A stretch of DNA of 64,000 bases, from the NCBI GenBank assembly GCA_947258715.1, contig CAMYJH010000008.1, positions 1 to 64,000 on the forward strand, in the 5' to 3' direction. The position numbers and the translations under genes are program-made. Below the pieces are notes generated by a model. The model saw nothing but the letters and a program-made list of their open reading frames with translations. It ran no database searches and was not told the origin of the DNA. Of the stretch, positions 60,272-64,000 are shown piece by piece; positions within the stretch are counted from its first letter, which is position 1; every line of letters begins with the position of its first letter. Source of the stretch: an uncultured Gammaproteobacteria bacterium. Its GTDB lineage: Bacteria > Pseudomonadota > Gammaproteobacteria > HK1.

Positions 60272-61288
60272 ATGCAAAAATCCAACGTAGAACCGATAAC
60301 GGACTTCATCGGCACCCAAGTTCTCGAACCCTGGAAGGGCATCAAGAAAGTTGCACAGCAGGAGTACTTCACATCCGGCCACCGCACCTGTCAGGGGTGC
60401 GAATCGGCTCAGATCATGAAGCTCATGGCCAAGGCCGCCGGACCGCGCTCGATCATCCTCGGCAGCACGGGTTGCATGTACGTGGCCAATACCACCTATT
60501 ACTCGACGCCGTGGGTGATTCCCTGGATGCACACGCAGCTCGGCTCGTCGGGCTCTGCGGCCACCGGCACCGCGGCCGGTCTGCGAGCGCTGATGCGCAA
60601 GGGCAAGATGAGCAAGGAGCCCATCAACGTCATCGCCTTCTGTGGCGACGGTGGCGGTGCCGACATGGGTCTTTCGGCCATCTCGGCGGCGCTCCAGCAT
60701 ACCGAATACAACCTGCTGATTCTAATGTACGACAACGAGTCCTATGCCAACACCGATATTCAGGTGTCGGGATCGTCTCCATACGGTGCAAACACGACTT
60801 TCAGTACGCCGGGCAAGGTGCAACGTATCATGCATCGGCGCTGGAAAAAGAACACCGCGGCAATGCTGGCAGCCGGGCACCCGGAATGTAAGTATGTCGC
60901 GACCATCTGCACCTCCAGCCCCATCGAAGCGATGAACAAAGTCCGCAGAGCTTTGAGCATAGGCGGGCCGACGTTCATTCATTCGCTCGATCCTTGCCCG
61001 AAGGGCTGGGACTATGACCCTATGTACTCCCACGAGCTCGGTGAGCTGGCGATCGAGACCGGTATCTGGCCTCTTTACGAAGTGGAAGAGAATACGGTCA
61101 AGTTGTACGGAAAGTCCCGGCAGATTGCCAAAGGGCTGCGCAAGCGTAAGCCGGTTCGGGAGTACCTGGAACGACAGGGACGCTTCGCTCACTTCATCGA
61201 CGAGGACTTCGACTACTTCCAGGCCAAGACCGACGAGATGTGGGAAAAATGGCTGGTGCCGGGGGTGATACCGTTCAGCAACCCTTAG
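60272..61288 (+). CDS. probable oxalate:ferredoxin oxidoreductase beta subunit (TPP and proximal cluster)
   Basis: The 338-residue protein has proximal-cluster cysteines in HRTCQGCESAQ, STGCMY and VATICTSS. The TPP motif runs from FCGDGGGADMGLSAISAALQ to YDNESYANTDIQVSG, where pyruvate enzymes have an NTGGQ-like segment. It completes the three-chain enzyme with the gamma-delta and alpha genes, starting 5 bases after alpha. TPP and the nearest [4Fe-4S] cluster sit in this subunit. It ends a long rightward gene series. Confidence 0.87.
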   Translation: MQKSNVEPITDFIGTQVLEPWKGIKKVAQQEYFTSGHRTCQGCESAQIMKLMAKAAGPRSIILGSTGCMYVANTTYYSTPWVIPWMHTQLGSSGSAATGTAAGLRALMRKGKMSKEPINVIAFCGDGGGADMGLSAISAALQHTEYNLLILMYDNESYANTDIQVSGSSPYGANTTFSTPGKVQRIMHRRWKKNTAAMLAAGHPECKYVATICTSSPIEAMNKVRRALSIGGPTFIHSLDPCPKGWDYDPMYSHELGELAIETGIWPLYEVEENTVKLYGKSRQIAKGLRKRKPVREYLERQGRFAHFIDEDFDYFQAKTDEMWEKWLVPGVIPFSNP

Positions 61289-61722
61289 GCTGCCTTTTTC
61301 AAAGGGCCAAACTTCTTGAGCACCCGGGTCAGTGCGTCTCGACGCGGCCAGCCTAGAGTATCAAGAACTTTAGAAGTCTGTCGGACTTAGGGGTCTAGAG
61401 GCGAAATGCCGCTTAGGGTCAATTCGTGCGGTCGTTTTAAAAGAATAGCCGTAGCTATTTGACGACAAGGACCGAGCAAAGGCACTAGGATCCACCTTTC
61501 CTCGGTCCGGCATCCCTAAGTTCGGCGGACTGCTTGCCCGCATATCGCATCAAAGTGCGCTTTGGGCGCGCAGATCCGGGCGTGATCGTTCCAATGACGT
61601 GCAACTATCCGGCGGCGCGCTGGTAATGCGCTCGAATCCCCGAATCTCTGACCACTCCGGCGCGACACCGGGGTTGATTCCCGGGGACTCTGACAGCTAA
61701 CCGCTTAGCTGTCGTTAGCCGC
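61289..61722. other. 434-base intergenic region between convergent genes
   Basis: No gene or RNA is recognised. An inverted repeat, ACAGCTAA at 61693-61700 with TTAGCTGT at 61705-61712 (loop ccgc), lies 11 bases from the pckA stop and may mark its 3' end, although it lacks a T-run. A smaller repeat (aagtc/gactt) lies near 61373-61388. Confidence 0.55.
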
Positions 61723-63375
61723 TCACATCACGTTTTCGATCCCGAATCTGCTGAATTCGTTCTTATCGAAATTCTCACTGAACATACCGCGGAGCTTTTC
61801 TGCAGCCGTGTCGTAAGCGTCCTTATCCCGCCACGTGTTGCGCGGATTCAGAATCGATGCATCGATTCCCGGGCAGGATTTCGGCATTTTCAGGCCGAAC
61901 ACCGGGTGCGGCTCCAGCTCCACGTCGTCGAGCTCGCCGTTCAGCGCCGCATCCAGCAGCGCCCGAGTGTCCTTGATCGAGATCCTGTCGGCTTCGCTGG
62001 CGGAACCGCCGCTCCAGCCGGTATTGAGCAGGACACAGCGTGCCTTGTGGGACTCCATTTTGTCTTTGAGCAATCCGGCGTAGACGGATGGGCGGTGCGC
62101 CATGAACGGCGCGCCGAAGCAGGCGCTGAAGGTCGCCTTGGGCTCGGTGAGACCAACTTCGGTGCCGGCGAGCTTGGCGGTGAACCCCTGCACGAAGTGA
62201 TACATGACGTCCCTGCCATCCAGCACTGATAACGGCGGCAGAACGCCGAATGCGTCGGCGGTTAGCATCACGATGGTTTTCGGATGGTCGCCGCGGGCGC
62301 CGATTGCGACGTTGGGGTTGCAGCTGAGCGGGTAGGAAAAGCGCGTATTCTCGGTGATCGAGCCGTCGCTGAGGTCCAGCTCCTGAGGATCGGTTTCCTC
62401 CAGCGGCTTGCCCGGCAGCGGTGGAACGTTCTCTATGATTGTCCCGGGCATGGAAAGCGCCGCCGCAATCACCGGCTCCGCCTCCTTGTCCAGGTCGATG
62501 AGCTTGGCGTAGCAGCCGTCCTCGAGATTCGATATGCCTACATGTGTCCAGCCGGTTTCGTCGTCGCCGATGAGCTTACGACCCGGATCCGCGGAAAGCG
62601 TCGTTTTTCCGGTTCCGGACAGACCAAAAAGAATGGCGCTGTCATCCCTTTCACCGATATTCGCCGAACAGTGCATGGAAAGGTACCCGGCGTTGGGCAA
62701 TAGAAAATTCATTACCGTGAAGATGGTCTTTTTCACCAGGCCGCAATAATCCGCACGCCCGACCACTAAGCAGATCTGGTTGCGAAAATCGATGATCGCG
62801 GCGCGGTCGGAGCGGCTGCCGTCGCGTTCGGGCTCGCAGCGGAATGATTGCACGTTGAGCATGGTCCAGCGCTTTTGTTCCGCGTTTTCGATCCCGTTCA
62901 CCTGCTTTGGGAACATGTTGTGGGCAAACATGGCGTGAGTGGCGTATTCGCCGACGAAGCGGTACGGCACCGAGTACGTGGGATCCGCTCCAGCGTAGAC
63001 ATCCTGGACATAGAGATCTCCACCGCGGTCGTTGAGATGCTTCACCACCCTCTTCAGCAGGCCCTGATACTTTTCCGGGTCGTAAGGTTTCAAATTGTCC
63101 TTCCACCAGACGTCGCCTTCGACCTCGGGCCAACAGACGGCGAAGGTATCGTCTACCGGGCGCCCGGTGCAGGTGGGATCGGTGTAGAACATCAGCGGAC
63201 CGTTTAAGCCAAGCTTGGTGGCGAAGGCTTTTCTCTCGCTGTCGGGACCATCCTGCCTCACGCGTCCGCGGTCGTTGGCGACGGCCTCCCGGAACAACGC
63301 GTCCTTGGGCAGGTTGTATTTATAGTTGACTGATTTGAGTCCGAGCTTGTGTTCGAGCGCAGCGCGAAAATCCAT
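61723..63375 (-). CDS. pckA: phosphoenolpyruvate carboxykinase (ATP)
   Basis: ATG at 63375 starts the family N-terminus MDFRAALEHKLGL; the open frame upstream to 63528 carries no homologous residues. The 550-residue enzyme contains the kinase loop LFGLSGTGKTTLSADP, the metal site GDDETGW and NTRFSYPL, and TGWSGG. These features identify the ATP type. It converts oxaloacetate to PEP and CO2 at the start of gluconeogenesis. Growth on C2 compounds would need this step, but no operon link to the oxalate genes is visible. Confidence 0.96.
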   Translation of the reverse strand: MDFRAALEHKLGLKSVNYKYNLPKDALFREAVANDRGRVRQDGPDSERKAFATKLGLNGPLMFYTDPTCTGRPVDDTFAVCWPEVEGDVWWKDNLKPYDPEKYQGLLKRVVKHLNDRGGDLYVQDVYAGADPTYSVPYRFVGEYATHAMFAHNMFPKQVNGIENAEQKRWTMLNVQSFRCEPERDGSRSDRAAIIDFRNQICLVVGRADYCGLVKKTIFTVMNFLLPNAGYLSMHCSANIGERDDSAILFGLSGTGKTTLSADPGRKLIGDDETGWTHVGISNLEDGCYAKLIDLDKEAEPVIAAALSMPGTIIENVPPLPGKPLEETDPQELDLSDGSITENTRFSYPLSCNPNVAIGARGDHPKTIVMLTADAFGVLPPLSVLDGRDVMYHFVQGFTAKLAGTEVGLTEPKATFSACFGAPFMAHRPSVYAGLLKDKMESHKARCVLLNTGWSGGSASEADRISIKDTRALLDAALNGELDDVELEPHPVFGLKMPKSCPGIDASILNPRNTWRDKDAYDTAAEKLRGMFSENFDKNEFSRFGIENVM

Positions 63376-63524
63376 GGTGGTAAAACCCCGGTGTTCTATT
63401 TGGTGATTGCTGCCCGGGTTCAGTAAGCCAGTTCCCAACGGCGTGCTTTTTCGGGCATGTGATCGCGAAAGGCCAAGCTTAACGGCGGAGCCGCCGGCGG
63501 GGCAACCGCGGAGCCGGGAAAGGA

Positions 63525-64000
63525 TCATGCACCAGTCTTCGCTCCCCTGCCGCGCCCCTTCGACAGCCCCGGGGCACCACCCGCCGGCCCCATGGGCATT
63601 TCCCTCCGCACCCGGACCAGGGTCTCCGCATCGACGTCCACCAGGCTAACTCCAACCTCGTCACCTGCGTCGAGCATTATCCGGCCCCACGGATCTACCA
63701 CCATTGTGTGCCCGTAGGATCGGTATCGGGGACCGTGTTGCCCCACCTGGGCCGGGGCGGCAATGTAGCATTGATTCTCGATCGCCCTGGCCCGAAGCAG
63801 TACCGACCAGTGGGCCTCGCCGGTGGGGGCGGTGAAATTGGACGGAACAAAGACGATTTCGGCCCCCCGCGCGCGCAGGTCCTGGTAGAGGTCGGGAAAA
63901 CGCAAGTCGAAACAGATGCTGAGGCCGATGTTGCCGATATCTGTGCTCACCACGGGGGGCGGCTCGGATCCGGGGATGACGGTTTCGCTTTCCTTGATCC
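63525..64000 (-). CDS. carbon-nitrogen hydrolase (nitrilase superfamily), 5' part outside window
   Basis: The frame runs leftward from beyond base 64000 to a stop at 63525, giving the C-terminal 157 residues. The nucleophilic cysteine is in ISICFDLRFPDLYQDLR (Nit1/Nit2-like), followed by LRARAIENQCYIAAPAQVG and YGHTMVVDPWGRIM. The catalytic glutamate and lysine lie in the part not seen. This pattern is nearest to the Nit-type amidases that remove deaminated glutathione or omega-amides. The last 20 residues are Gly/Arg-rich and seem to be an extension. Confidence 0.88.
   Translation of the reverse strand, partial: IKESETVIPGSEPPPVVSTDIGNIGLSICFDLRFPDLYQDLRARGAEIVFVPSNFTAPTGEAHWSVLLRARAIENQCYIAAPAQVGQHGPRYRSYGHTMVVDPWGRIMLDAGDEVGVSLVDVDAETLVRVRREMPMGPAGGAPGLSKGRGRGAKTGA

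Overview
The window is chromosomal DNA of a moderately GC-rich proteobacterium, most likely an uncultured or little-studied gammaproteobacterium. The pointers are gene order and gene families: rhlB/trxA/rho side by side, lysA preceded by the small lipoprotein gene lptM, glnA followed by DUF4124 genes and ntrB-ntrC, and a fused anthranilate synthase TrpE(G). I see no rRNA, tRNA, phage, insertion sequence or CRISPR array. Genes are densely packed, often with 4-base stop/start overlaps.

Layout. 1-6.5 kb: a lipid-modification operon (FAD oxidoreductase, DUF1365, cyclopropane-fatty-acid synthase, DUF2878, DUF1295, a second Cfa-like methyltransferase, an exported protein). 6.7-16.4 kb: mixed metabolic and transport genes, including a Memo-AMMECR1 fusion, GST, dienelactone hydrolase, a BASS transporter and an orphan TRAP receptor. 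16.5-20.4 kb: trpE(G) behind a readable tryptophan attenuator (leader peptide with Trp-Trp-Trp), overlapping an amidase gene. 20.4-28.4 kb: the nitrogen-control locus (acyl-CoA ligase, ntrC, ntrB, two DUF4124 paralogues, glnA) with sigma-54 promoter matches and NtrC-type palindromes. 28.4-40.3 kb: a cation transporter/TusA/PP-loop group, lysA-lptM, an esterase, rhlB, trxA, rho, an orphan HlyD adaptor and a CoA-transferase.

40.5-61.3 kb is the most interesting part: an apparent oxalate catabolic island. Leftward genes encode a divergent succinyl-CoA-synthetase-like ligase and a soluble NAD-linked formate dehydrogenase. Rightward genes encode a tripartite tricarboxylate-type transporter (TctC, TctB, TctA), a GntR regulator, a TPP-dependent lyase/decarboxylase, formyl-CoA:oxalate CoA-transferase (Frc), a universal stress protein, a ferredoxin, a ferredoxin-NADP reductase, and a three-gene 2-oxoacid:ferredoxin oxidoreductase. 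Its alpha subunit carries YPIRP in place of the usual YPITP, the signature I associate with oxalate oxidoreductase. The locus would therefore hold two parallel routes from oxalate to CO2: a CoA route (Frc, TPP decarboxylase, formate dehydrogenase, yielding NADH) and a ferredoxin route (oxalate oxidoreductase, ferredoxin, FprA-type reductase, yielding NADPH). Three copies of a 17-bp palindrome (TGGTATA-N3-TATACCA or one mismatch) lie before the ligase/formate dehydrogenase operon, before the transporter operon and before gntR. They tie both halves into one candidate regulon.

61.7-64 kb: ATP-type PEP carboxykinase and a nitrilase-superfamily gene cut by the window end. Enzyme family calls are made by eye from motifs; substrate assignments in the island are inferences.
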